From Gracilibacillus suaedae (GTDB lineage: Bacteria; Bacillota; Bacilli; Bacillales; Amphibacillaceae), in contig NZ_JAGFVL010000053.1 of assembly GCF_017599345.1 (NCBI RefSeq), positions 1 to 64,000 of the forward strand: DNA of 64,000 nt, given 5' to 3'. This document shows, piece by piece, positions 27,808 to 35,092 of this stretch. Position 1 is the stretch's first letter. The number at the start of each line of letters is the position of its first letter. Under the pieces are notes generated by a model. It did no database searches, had not been told where the DNA came from, and saw only the letters and a program-made list of their open reading frames with translations. The translations under genes were made by a program, and so were the position numbers.

Positions 27808-28788
27808 ATGAGCGATTTATTTGCGGATATTAAAAGTAGATTAGAAGGAAATGCTAGAAAAATCGTGTTTCCTGAAGGATTGGATGAACGAATTTTAACA
27901 GCAACCAGCCAATTGAAAAAAGACGGTTTAGTTGAACCTGTATTAGTTGGAATCCAAGAAAAAATAGAACAGAAAGCAAAGGAATTGAGTGTGGATATTA
28001 CGGGAGTGGAGATTTTAGATCCAAGCACCTACACTGCATTTGACGAGATGGTTGCTTCTTTCGTGGAACGCCGTAAAGGCAAAGCAACAGAAGAAGACGC
28101 ACGCAAAATGTTATTAGACGAAAACTATTTTGGTACAATGCTTGTTTATATGGGGAAAGCAGACGGCTTAGTGAGTGGTGCTGCTCATTCAACAGCAGAC
28201 ACAGTACGTCCAGCATTACAAATTATTAAAACAAAAGAGGGTATCAAGAAAACTTCAGGTGTGTTCATTATGGTACGTGAAGATGAGAAATACGTGTTTG
28301 CAGATTGTGCCATCAACATTGCACCAGACAGCCAAGACTTAGCAGAAATCGCAATAGGCAGTGCCGAAACCGCAAAACTTTTTAATATAAACCCTCGCGT
28401 TGCAATGCTTAGTTTCTCAACAAAAGGTTCAGCAAAATCAGAAGAAACCGAGAAAGTTGCCGAAGCCGTTAAAATCGCAAGAGAAAAAGCTCCGGAATTA
28501 ACTTTAGATGGTGAATTCCAATTCGATGCTGCATTCGTTCCATCCGTAGCAGAGAAAAAAGCGCCAGGATCTGTATTAAAAGGTGACGCAAATGTATTTG
28601 TATTCCCAGGTCTTGAAGCTGGTAACATTGGCTACAAAATCGCCCAACGTTTAGGCGGCTTTGATGCAGTGGGACCAATTCTTCAAGGATTAAACAAACC
28701 AGTGAATGACTTATCACGAGGTTGTAGCAGTGAAGAAGCATATAAACTAGCATTAATCACCGCAGCACAATCATTAGATGCACAGTAG
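27808..28788 (+). CDS. pta: Phosphate acetyltransferase Pta
   Basis: A 326-residue phosphotransacetylase of the short single-domain type, converting acetyl-CoA and phosphate to acetyl-phosphate for overflow acetate and ATP. Typical blocks are KIVFPEGLDERIL, SGAAHSTADTVRPALQII, GELQFDAAFVP-like (here GEFQFDAAFVPSV) and VFPGLEAGNIGYKIAQRLG. Length and the position next to hemQ match B. subtilis. ATG after TTTGGAGGG. The stop is inside the downstream terminator. Confidence 0.95.
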   Translation: MSDLFADIKSRLEGNARKIVFPEGLDERILTATSQLKKDGLVEPVLVGIQEKIEQKAKELSVDITGVEILDPSTYTAFDEMVASFVERRKGKATEEDARKMLLDENYFGTMLVYMGKADGLVSGAAHSTADTVRPALQIIKTKEGIKKTSGVFIMVREDEKYVFADCAINIAPDSQDLAEIAIGSAETAKLFNINPRVAMLSFSTKGSAKSEETEKVAEAVKIAREKAPELTLDGEFQFDAAFVPSVAEKKAPGSVLKGDANVFVFPGLEAGNIGYKIAQRLGGFDAVGPILQGLNKPVNDLSRGCSSEEAYKLALITAAQSLDAQ

Positions 28789-28806
28789 ATTTCTACTGTG
28801 CTTTTT
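28780..28806 (+). terminator. Intrinsic terminator of pta
   Basis: GCACAGTAG / CTACTGTGC with a 4-nt loop and five T. The stem includes the pta stop. Confidence 0.85.
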
Positions 28807-28836
28807 GCTATATTTAGGGGAGAAAGGAGAATAGAT

Positions 28837-29859
28837 ATGATTCCCGATACCCCCATTTTAATGCAACAATATCGGGCGCTCCTAGAATTCCTTCCAGAAC
28901 AACACCTTGAGTACCCCAACATTATCAATCATTTCCGGCGGCAAGATGCAGGGCAAGCTGGAGAAGACAGCCTCACCTACTACCTCGATCAAGCACAGGT
29001 ACCATCTCTAACATGTCTCAAAAGGTTACGTCTAGAACACAACAGCTCTTTCCAACTAGATTGGCTCATTCTCGGGTTAGGATTCCGTGTTATTTTTGAA
29101 GTGAAAAGTCATACAGGAGAAATCTATTTTGACGCGAAATCTCGTCAATTAACACGTATATTAGATGGCATCAAAGAAGGTTTTGACGATCCAATTTTGC
29201 AAGTCGATCGCCAATATGCTAACCTGCGAGCCTATTGCATCGCTTACAACATCGACCAATTACCAACTTATCGTTTCGTTGTCTTTGTTAATCCTAACGC
29301 CATTCTCCGCTTACACGATTACCCTGAATATAAACGTATATTGACATCTCAAAGAGTCCCATCCATTCTAGAAAGTTTGGCAGAAAAGCACCCTCCTATC
29401 ATTTCCGAAGAAGAGAATCAACAAATCGAACATTTTTTAGTGGAAAATCATCGGGAGCGTGCGATTTCGATACTAGAAAAACACGCCATTTTATGGGATG
29501 ATTTACACAAAGGATTACCATGTCCCACTTGTAACAAACGGCCAATGAGAAGAGAGCGAATGCGTTGGCAATGTGCTTTTTGTGGAACAAGAAGTACCGA
29601 TGCACATCATAAGGTGTTATATCAAATCGCATTATTAGCGAATAATAGATTGACCAAGCAGTTGGCACAAGACATGTTGCAAATGTCGTCACCAGAAGCA
29701 ACCCGGAAATTAATTACAAGAGCGGGATATATAAAATTTGGAGTGAAAAAAGGGGCTTACTATTCACACCCTGATATACTAGCCGTAACGAAAAACAGAA
29801 GTGGCCATAAAACTCGGAAAAGTGGCCATAAAAGTATTAAAAGTGGCCATAAAGCATAA
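28837..29859 (+). CDS. NERD-domain protein with zinc ribbon; C-terminus encoded by a tandem repeat
   Basis: A 340-residue protein. An N-terminal NERD (nuclease-related) domain is seen at about 30-150: GEDSLTYYL, FQLDWLILG with the Asp, FEVKSHTGEIYF with the E-x-K, and a QVDRQ stretch. A treble-clef/zinc ribbon CPTCNKRP...WQCAFC follows at about 228-252, then a helical HTH-like segment. NERD resembles restriction-type nucleases but its function is unproven. The last 20 residues consist of SGHK(T/S)(R/I)K repeats translated from the 21-bp tandem array that runs past the stop. ATG 28837 follows AAAGGAG. Confidence 0.82.
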   Translation: MIPDTPILMQQYRALLEFLPEQHLEYPNIINHFRRQDAGQAGEDSLTYYLDQAQVPSLTCLKRLRLEHNSSFQLDWLILGLGFRVIFEVKSHTGEIYFDAKSRQLTRILDGIKEGFDDPILQVDRQYANLRAYCIAYNIDQLPTYRFVVFVNPNAILRLHDYPEYKRILTSQRVPSILESLAEKHPPIISEEENQQIEHFLVENHRERAISILEKHAILWDDLHKGLPCPTCNKRPMRRERMRWQCAFCGTRSTDAHHKVLYQIALLANNRLTKQLAQDMLQMSSPEATRKLITRAGYIKFGVKKGAYYSHPDILAVTKNRSGHKTRKSGHKSIKSGHKA

Positions 29860-29918
29860 AAAAGTGGCCATAAAACTCAGGAAAGTGGCCATAAAAGTAT
29901 CAAAAGTGGCCATAAAAA
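29799..29918. repeat. Tandem array, six copies, exact 21-bp period (GTGGCCATAAA core)
   Basis: GTGGCCATAAA begins at 29801, 29822, 29843, 29864, 29885 and 29906, always 21 bp apart. The linkers alternate so that units 1-3 and 4-6 form two 63-bp super-units. The first three units are coding (end of the NERD gene); the rest fill the gap up to the menC ribosome site. There are no unique spacers, so this is not a CRISPR array. Confidence 0.95.
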
Positions 29919-29934
29919 AAAGGAGCCACGCAAA

Positions 29935-31023
29935 ATGATCTCATTCAAAAAATTAATCATGCATCGCTTGAAGATGCCTCTTAAATTTCCCTTTACCAAC
30001 AGTACAACTACTGTCAAAGAAAAGGATATCATCATTACTGAACTCCATGATCAAGATGGATTGATCGGCTATGGTGAATCTGTGGCATTTGATTACCCAT
30101 GGTATACAGAGGAAACGGCAGATACAGTACAACTCATAATCGAGCATCATCTCTGGCCAGCGATCAAAAAGCAAGAGATCAATCATCCGACAGAACTCAA
30201 GCTCCACAACATCCGCAGAAATCACATGGCAAAGACAGCTATTGAAGGTGCAGTGTGGGATCTTTATGCGAAACGCTGTCAACAGCCGCTTTACCAAGCA
30301 ATTGGAGGAGTCACCAACCAAATATCAGTGGGAGCAGCAATTGGCCTCCAATCCAACGAAAAGCTGCTAATTGAACAAATCGCAAAAGCACTTGAGCAAG
30401 GCTATCAACGGATCAAACTAAAAATAAAGCCGGAAAATGACTTAGCCATCTTAGAAAAAGTGCGCAGCCATTTTCCGGCAACACCACTGATGGTCGATGC
30501 CAATTCAGCATATACAATCAACGACATCGAGCATCTAAAAAAAATGGACCGATACAACCTAATGATGATCGAACAACCACTAGCTTCTGATGATTTCACC
30601 AATCATGCCAAACTTCAGCATGAAATCAACACACCAGTCTGCCTTGATGAAAGCATTCATACTCTAGCAGATGTTCATACAGCTATCGCACTCCAAAGCT
30701 GTAAAATCATCAGTATTAAATTAGCAAAAGTCGGCGGATTCACGAATGCGATCAAGATTCACGACTATTGCCAAAAACATAACATTCCAGTCTGGTGCGG
30801 AGGAATGTTGGAAGCGGGAGTAGGGCGTGTCCAATCATTGGCATTAGCAACATTACCAAATTTCAGACTACCCGCAGACCAAGGAGCATCCAACCGCTAT
30901 TGGCATCAGGATATTATCACTCCGGAAGTAGAGGTCAACAACGGTTATGTCACTCTGCCAAAGCAGCCAGGCATCGGCTACCAAGTTAAGCTACCATCAA
31001 CGGATCAAAAAGTACTCACTTAA
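29935..31023 (+). CDS. menC: o-Succinylbenzoate synthase / N-acylamino acid racemase family (MenC-like)
   Basis: A 362-residue enolase-superfamily enzyme. The capping domain is at 1-120. The barrel carries the catalytic KLKIKP (K-x-K), metal ligands in VDANSAY, IEQPL and CLDESI, and the second catalytic Lys in ISIKLAKVGG, as in the OSBS/NSAR group. It could make o-succinylbenzoate for menaquinone or act as an N-acylamino acid racemase. The other men genes are not nearby, so the activity is open. ATG after AGGAG, placed immediately behind the 21-bp repeat array. Confidence 0.85.
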   Translation: MISFKKLIMHRLKMPLKFPFTNSTTTVKEKDIIITELHDQDGLIGYGESVAFDYPWYTEETADTVQLIIEHHLWPAIKKQEINHPTELKLHNIRRNHMAKTAIEGAVWDLYAKRCQQPLYQAIGGVTNQISVGAAIGLQSNEKLLIEQIAKALEQGYQRIKLKIKPENDLAILEKVRSHFPATPLMVDANSAYTINDIEHLKKMDRYNLMMIEQPLASDDFTNHAKLQHEINTPVCLDESIHTLADVHTAIALQSCKIISIKLAKVGGFTNAIKIHDYCQKHNIPVWCGGMLEAGVGRVQSLALATLPNFRLPADQGASNRYWHQDIITPEVEVNNGYVTLPKQPGIGYQVKLPSTDQKVLT

Positions 31024-31032
31024 GTGCTTTTT
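31007..31032. terminator. Terminator shared by convergent menC and lipL
   Basis: AAAAAGTACTCACTTAAGTGCTTTTT is a near-palindrome flanked by A and T runs. Both stop codons fall within it, and the two reading frames overlap tail to tail by 8 bp. Confidence 0.7.
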
Positions 31033-31837
31033 GATTCCGCTCAATCATTTGTGCCATCCTTTTTTCAAAAACAGCTAACTCTTCACCTGATAAGTCAGTA
31101 TATTCTACATCCCCTAACAATCGCAATACTCGGACTTTGCTATCCTCGACCGTTAACTCCACATCAACCAACTCAGACAATGATCTCATTGTATCAGGCT
31201 CCACGTCCGGATACGCAAACCGCTCGTCATCAATTGAACGCCCTTTACCATAAAAATCACGAACTAACTTAGCGCGAGTCGCTCCGCTACCACGTACGCA
31301 AATATAAATTTGCACCGCAATCCCTTTTTTGACCCGACGCTGAGAGATACCAGCAAACTTTTTGCCACCAATACTCAAATCATAATCACCAGGACAATAG
31401 GATCCAACCACCTCAAATGCCTCAATCTGATCGGTGAGATCCTTATACATATCCTGGACAAACGCCGTCATTAACTCATACCCCGAATGAATGCCCATCT
31501 CTGGTAAATCCGGCACTATAAATGAAAAATTTAAGACGTCCTGATCGAGCACTACCGCAAGACCACCAGAATTTCGGACGACAACATCAAACCCTTTTTC
31601 CTCTAAAAATGCGACAGCATCGTCCACAGCCGGTAATCGACTATCGATAATGCCTAGAACAACCGTGTTGTTATGGACCCAGAACCGGCATGCAGACTCG
31701 TCACCGCATCGCCCTATCGATTCACACAACGTATCGTCGACCGCAAAGGATGCCATCGCTGTTCCTAGCGCCTCTGGATCACTGTGATCAATGACTCTAA
31801 TTCTTTTATCTTTAAAAAATTGCTTCCAATCTTTCAT
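31016..31837 (-). CDS. lipL: Octanoyl-[GcvH]:protein N-octanoyltransferase LipL (YwfL)
   Basis: A 273-residue biotin/lipoate protein ligase-fold enzyme that moves octanoyl groups from GcvH to E2 subunits in Firmicute lipoate assembly. Recognised from VIDHSDPEALGTAMASFAVD, VLGIIDSRLP, VVRNSGGLAVVLD, the active-site Cys in GSYCPGDYDLSIGGKKFAG and ISQRRVKKG. The ATG at 31837 follows TTTGGAGG; the frame runs up to a GTG at 31864, which is less likely. It belongs to the same ywf neighbourhood as pta in B. subtilis. Confidence 0.92.
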   Translation of the reverse strand: MKDWKQFFKDKRIRVIDHSDPEALGTAMASFAVDDTLCESIGRCGDESACRFWVHNNTVVLGIIDSRLPAVDDAVAFLEEKGFDVVVRNSGGLAVVLDQDVLNFSFIVPDLPEMGIHSGYELMTAFVQDMYKDLTDQIEAFEVVGSYCPGDYDLSIGGKKFAGISQRRVKKGIAVQIYICVRGSGATRAKLVRDFYGKGRSIDDERFAYPDVEPDTMRSLSELVDVELTVEDSKVRVLRLLGDVEYTDLSGEELAVFEKRMAQMIERNQKALK

Positions 31838-31913
31838 GATTATCCTCCAAACCTTTTCGTTCACCTAAAACTATATTATACTAATAGTAAGAAAAAAGAG
31901 GAAGGTATTTGCC

Positions 31914-33218
31914 ATGGCTTATAAAGATGAAAAATTACATGAGGAGAAGGTGTTTAAAGATCCGGTCCATCGCTATGTCCATGTACGCGATCAAGTGATC
32001 TGGGATTTGATCGGCACTAAAGAATTCCAACGATTGAGGCGGATCAAGCAATTAGGTACATCTTTTTTAACCTTTCACGGAGCGGAGCATAGCCGTTTTA
32101 ATCATTCACTTGGTGTTTATGAGATTGTACGTCGTATTTTGATTAATTTCGAGGACAGGCCTAACTGGAATCATGAGGAACGATTGCTTTGTTTATGTGC
32201 CGCATTGCTTCACGATTTAGGACATGGACCATTCTCCCATTCGTTCGAGAAAGTCTTTAAATTAGATCACGAAGATTTCACGAGGGCGATTATTTTAGGG
32301 GATACGGAAGTGAATCATGTATTAACAAATGTCGGTATTGAATTTCCTCAAAAAGTTGCCGATGTTATTAATAAGACCTATCATGACAAATTAGTAGTAA
32401 GTTTAATATCCAGCCAGATTGATGCGGATCGGATGGATTACTTGCAGCGTGATGCGTATTTTACTGGTGTAAGCTATGGCCATTTTGATATGGAACGGAT
32501 TCTGCGTGTGATGCGCCCGGTCGAAGATCAAGTCGTTATTAAAGAATCGGGTATGCATGCAGTCGAAGATTATATTATGAGCCGTTACCAGATGTATTGG
32601 CAAGTCTATTTTCACCCAGTTACCCGCAGTGCTGAAGTGATTTTGACGAAGATTTTGCACCGTGTCAAAGCATTATATGACGGAGGATACACGTTTAAAG
32701 TGGAACCTTCACCTTTTGTATCTTTCTTCGAGGAACAAGTGTCACTTGGGGATTACATTAAGTTGGATGAAGCAGTAGTCTTGTATTATTTCCAAATGTG
32801 GGCGGATGAAGATGATCCGATTTTAAGTGATTTGGCCTATCGTTTTATGAATCGTCGTTTGTTTAAATATGCCGAATTTAATCCGAATTTACAAATGAAT
32901 GAATGGATGGAGCTGTACCAATTATTCCGTGATATTGACCTTGATCCGGACTATTATTTAGTAGTAGATTCTTCGTCTGATTTGCCGTATGACTTTTACC
33001 GGCCAGGAGAGGAAGAAGAACGGTTACCGATCCATTTGTTAATGCCGAATAAGGAATTACGTGAATTATCTCGTCAGTCTGATATTGTAGAGGCAATCTC
33101 AGGGAAGAAACGGACCGATCATAAGTTATATTATCCAAAAGATTTAATAGAAAAGTTGCCAGAGGATAGACCGGAGAAACAAAAAATTAAGAAAATATTA
33201 AATAAAGTAAGACTATGA
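31914..33218 (+). CDS. ywfO: HD-domain phosphohydrolase YwfO
   Basis: A 434-residue HD-superfamily protein of dGTPase/EF1143-like type. Metal-binding residues are visible in GAEHSRFNHSLGVYEI, LLHDLGHGPFSHSFE (the HD pair) and SQIDADRMDYLQRDAYFTG (distal Asp). Related proteins hydrolyse dNTPs; the activity of YwfO itself is less well defined. ATG after GAGGAAGG, divergent from lipL, followed by ywgA. Confidence 0.9.
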   Translation: MAYKDEKLHEEKVFKDPVHRYVHVRDQVIWDLIGTKEFQRLRRIKQLGTSFLTFHGAEHSRFNHSLGVYEIVRRILINFEDRPNWNHEERLLCLCAALLHDLGHGPFSHSFEKVFKLDHEDFTRAIILGDTEVNHVLTNVGIEFPQKVADVINKTYHDKLVVSLISSQIDADRMDYLQRDAYFTGVSYGHFDMERILRVMRPVEDQVVIKESGMHAVEDYIMSRYQMYWQVYFHPVTRSAEVILTKILHRVKALYDGGYTFKVEPSPFVSFFEEQVSLGDYIKLDEAVVLYYFQMWADEDDPILSDLAYRFMNRRLFKYAEFNPNLQMNEWMELYQLFRDIDLDPDYYLVVDSSSDLPYDFYRPGEEEERLPIHLLMPNKELRELSRQSDIVEAISGKKRTDHKLYYPKDLIEKLPEDRPEKQKIKKILNKVRL

Positions 33219-33247
33219 TCAGTGGGGTGTTAATCCCCGCTGCTGAT
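33217..33247 (+). terminator. Possible hairpin after ywfO
   Basis: ATCAG.GGGG / CCCC..CTGAT arms without a T run. It could weaken transcription into ywgA or simply be RNA structure. Confidence 0.35.
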
Positions 33248-33295
33248 AGCGAAAATTAGATAAACAAGAAAGCTAAAGAAACTGGGGTGTTTTCA

Positions 33296-33790
33296 TTGCT
33301 AGATAATCATGCAAAGCTTGTTAAAGTGATCGCAGCATCGGAAGGAATTGTCGGGCGCAAAAAGTTGCAAAAAATCATTTATATCATGAAAAAACTTGGA
33401 CTACCTTTTGAAGAAAAGTATACATTCTATTTTTACGGACCGTATTCTGAGGAATTAAGCTTGCGAATTGAGGAAATTACCAATCTAGGCTTTGTCTCAG
33501 AAGTAAAAGAAAAGAAGAGTAATTATTATCAATATCGTTACCAAGTGACAGAGCAGGGAGAAGATTTTCTTAAACATTCCAATACCGAGCTGCCGTTAGA
33601 ACAGTCACTTTTGCAGGAGATGAAAGAACAGAGCTCACGCTTTTTAGAACTCGTTAGTACGATGCTATATTTTGATCATTTGCCAAAACCTGAGGTCGAA
33701 CAAAAGATACAAGAAGTAAAGAAAAAGTCGAATTATACACCAGAGGATATCAAAGAAGCCTGGGGATTTATAGGTAGATTGCAAAAATAA
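33296..33790 (+). CDS. ywgA: YwgA family protein
   Basis: A 164-residue soluble protein with an N-terminal winged-helix-like region: LVKVIAASEGIVGRKKLQKI, IIYIMKKLGLPF and YFYGPYSEELS. It is the size of B. subtilis YwgA and in the same place after ywfO. Similar domains occur in antitoxin-like SocA/Panacea proteins; no function is assigned. The start is taken as TTG 33296, 7 nt after GGGGTG; a GTG at 33287 overlaps that site. Confidence 0.8.
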   Translation: MLDNHAKLVKVIAASEGIVGRKKLQKIIYIMKKLGLPFEEKYTFYFYGPYSEELSLRIEEITNLGFVSEVKEKKSNYYQYRYQVTEQGEDFLKHSNTELPLEQSLLQEMKEQSSRFLELVSTMLYFDHLPKPEVEQKIQEVKKKSNYTPEDIKEAWGFIGRLQK

Positions 33791-33817
33791 CCCACCTGTG
33801 ATGGGTTATTTTTATTT
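33786..33817. terminator. Intrinsic terminator of ywgA
   Basis: AATAACCCA / TGGGTTATT with a 7-nt loop, followed by TTTATTT. It includes the ywgA stop. Confidence 0.85.
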
Positions 33818-33821
33818 GCGA

Positions 33822-33974
33822 TTATATTTTGTTATTCTGCTCATTTAACAATTGATCTAGCTTATTTTCGATTCGTTCTAATTGTTTCTTTTTCCTTCCT
33901 AAACGAAATATCAATAGGATTAAAATAGTAATGATGCTTAGAAATAGGATAAACGAAATAAGAGCGAAAAACAT
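33822..33974 (-). CDS. Small single-TM protein, DUF4083-like
   Basis: 50 residues: one long hydrophobic helix (ALISFILFLSIITILILLIF), a basic stop (RLGRKKKQ) and a short coiled coil LERIENKLDQLLNEQ. The layout resembles DUF4083 proteins of Bacillus. ATG 33974 follows AAGGTGG. The frame extends to 34022 but without a ribosome site. Function unknown. Confidence 0.6.
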   Translation of the reverse strand: MFFALISFILFLSIITILILLIFRLGRKKKQLERIENKLDQLLNEQNNKI

Positions 33975-34126
33975 ATCGCCACCTTGAAGTCCACCTATAC
34001 TCGCGTAAAGCAAATAAAACACATCCTTTTCTTCCTAGTATATCAAGGATAATAATGGAAGGTGAAGGGCAAAAGAATAGCAAATCCGAAAAAAGAGTCC
34101 TTCACCGTCTCGACTCCAAGTACCTA

Positions 34127-34309
34127 TCAATCGATTAGTCGCTTTCCACCAACACCATAATTACGCTTATCGATATCCTCGACAAACACAACAACTTTTT
34201 CGCGTGATGCTCCTGTTGTTTCAACAACCGCATCTGTTACTTTTTCAATTAATGCTTTACGCTGTTCATCTGTTCTGCCTTCTAGCATTTGTACTGTTAC
34301 GTATGGCAT
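34127..34309 (-). CDS. ywhB: 2-hydroxymuconate / 4-oxalocrotonate tautomerase family protein YwhB
   Basis: A 60-residue tautomerase. The catalytic Pro1 follows the initiator Met directly (MPYVTVQMLEGR), and the family residues TDEQRKALIEKVT and VVVFVEDIDKRNYGVGG are present. The true substrate in Bacillus is not known. ATG 34309 lies downstream of an AAAGGAGAG site. In the same relative order as in B. subtilis, before ywhD. Confidence 0.88.
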   Translation of the reverse strand: MPYVTVQMLEGRTDEQRKALIEKVTDAVVETTGASREKVVVFVEDIDKRNYGVGGKRLID

Positions 34310-34441
34310 ATGTATTCTCTCCTTTTTATGGATATCGATATTATTGTATCGTAAAAACAAAAAGAGGGAAACACAGAAGATGATAACTTACTTTCAAACA
34401 TGCTACAATAAAAAGTAAAATAAGTAGGAGGATGGATTGTC

Positions 34442-34951
34442 ATGAGTGAAGAAAAAAAGAAATCTAATCAATTTACAATCATGAAGGACGATTCCACGGA
34501 TGGTCATGGCGGATATGGTGTCGGATCGATCAGTTTAGAAAATATCTCTCCAGTGATTGTCGATCCGAATGATGATCGTGCCTTTGTAGATATGGGAGCA
34601 ATGCACGCCAGAAGTGAAGTAGAACGTCGTGTGAAGTTTCTTCCAAATAAAGAAGATGTACCAAACGGTAAACTGTACTGGATTGTCTGGGTTACGGTTG
34701 AACGTGGAGAAACCGGTCCTTACTACCACGGTGTAACCGGATGTGAAATCCGTGTCGACCGTTCGATCAAACGTGCTTATAAATCAATGCCAGAGCATGT
34801 TAATCATATGGATAAATCGATGAAAGGACATGTGATTGTTGAGCATATGGATGAGAAATCACAAAAGTTACTCGCTGATTTCTTACGCGAATTTGACCCA
34901 GAGATGTGGAAAAATTCATCCGATGATCTAAAGCAAGCTTTGCCAGAATAA
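34442..34951 (+). CDS. ywhD: YwhD family protein
   Basis: A 169-residue soluble protein matching B. subtilis YwhD in size and blocks (STDGHGGYGVGSISLENISP; AMHARSEVERRVKF; GPYYHGVTGCEIRVDR). Function unknown. ATG after GTAGGAGG. Followed by a terminator and by pbpG on the other strand, as in B. subtilis. Confidence 0.88.
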   Translation: MSEEKKKSNQFTIMKDDSTDGHGGYGVGSISLENISPVIVDPNDDRAFVDMGAMHARSEVERRVKFLPNKEDVPNGKLYWIVWVTVERGETGPYYHGVTGCEIRVDRSIKRAYKSMPEHVNHMDKSMKGHVIVEHMDEKSQKLLADFLREFDPEMWKNSSDDLKQALPE

Positions 34952-35054
34952 TGTGAACATTTTGTGAATATTATCTGAATATGAGCGATTATACTTGTCC
35001 TAAGAGATCAATTTTTTTAAAATATACACACATGGTAACTCTTCGTTACTAGGA

Positions 35055-35090
35055 CCGGAAAAGGCTGGGCATTTGCCCAGCCTTTTTCCG
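35055..35090. terminator. Bidirectional terminator between ywhD and pbpG
   Basis: A long near-perfect palindrome, GGAAAAGGCTGGGC / GCCCAGCCTTTTTCC around ATTT, gives a T run on both strands. Confidence 0.88.
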
Positions 35091-35092
35091 TT

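Noticed and set aside
29799-29918. CRISPR array
   Set aside because: Units are contiguous at 21 bp with repeated linkers, there are no unique spacers of 30 bp or more, and no cas genes lie in the window.
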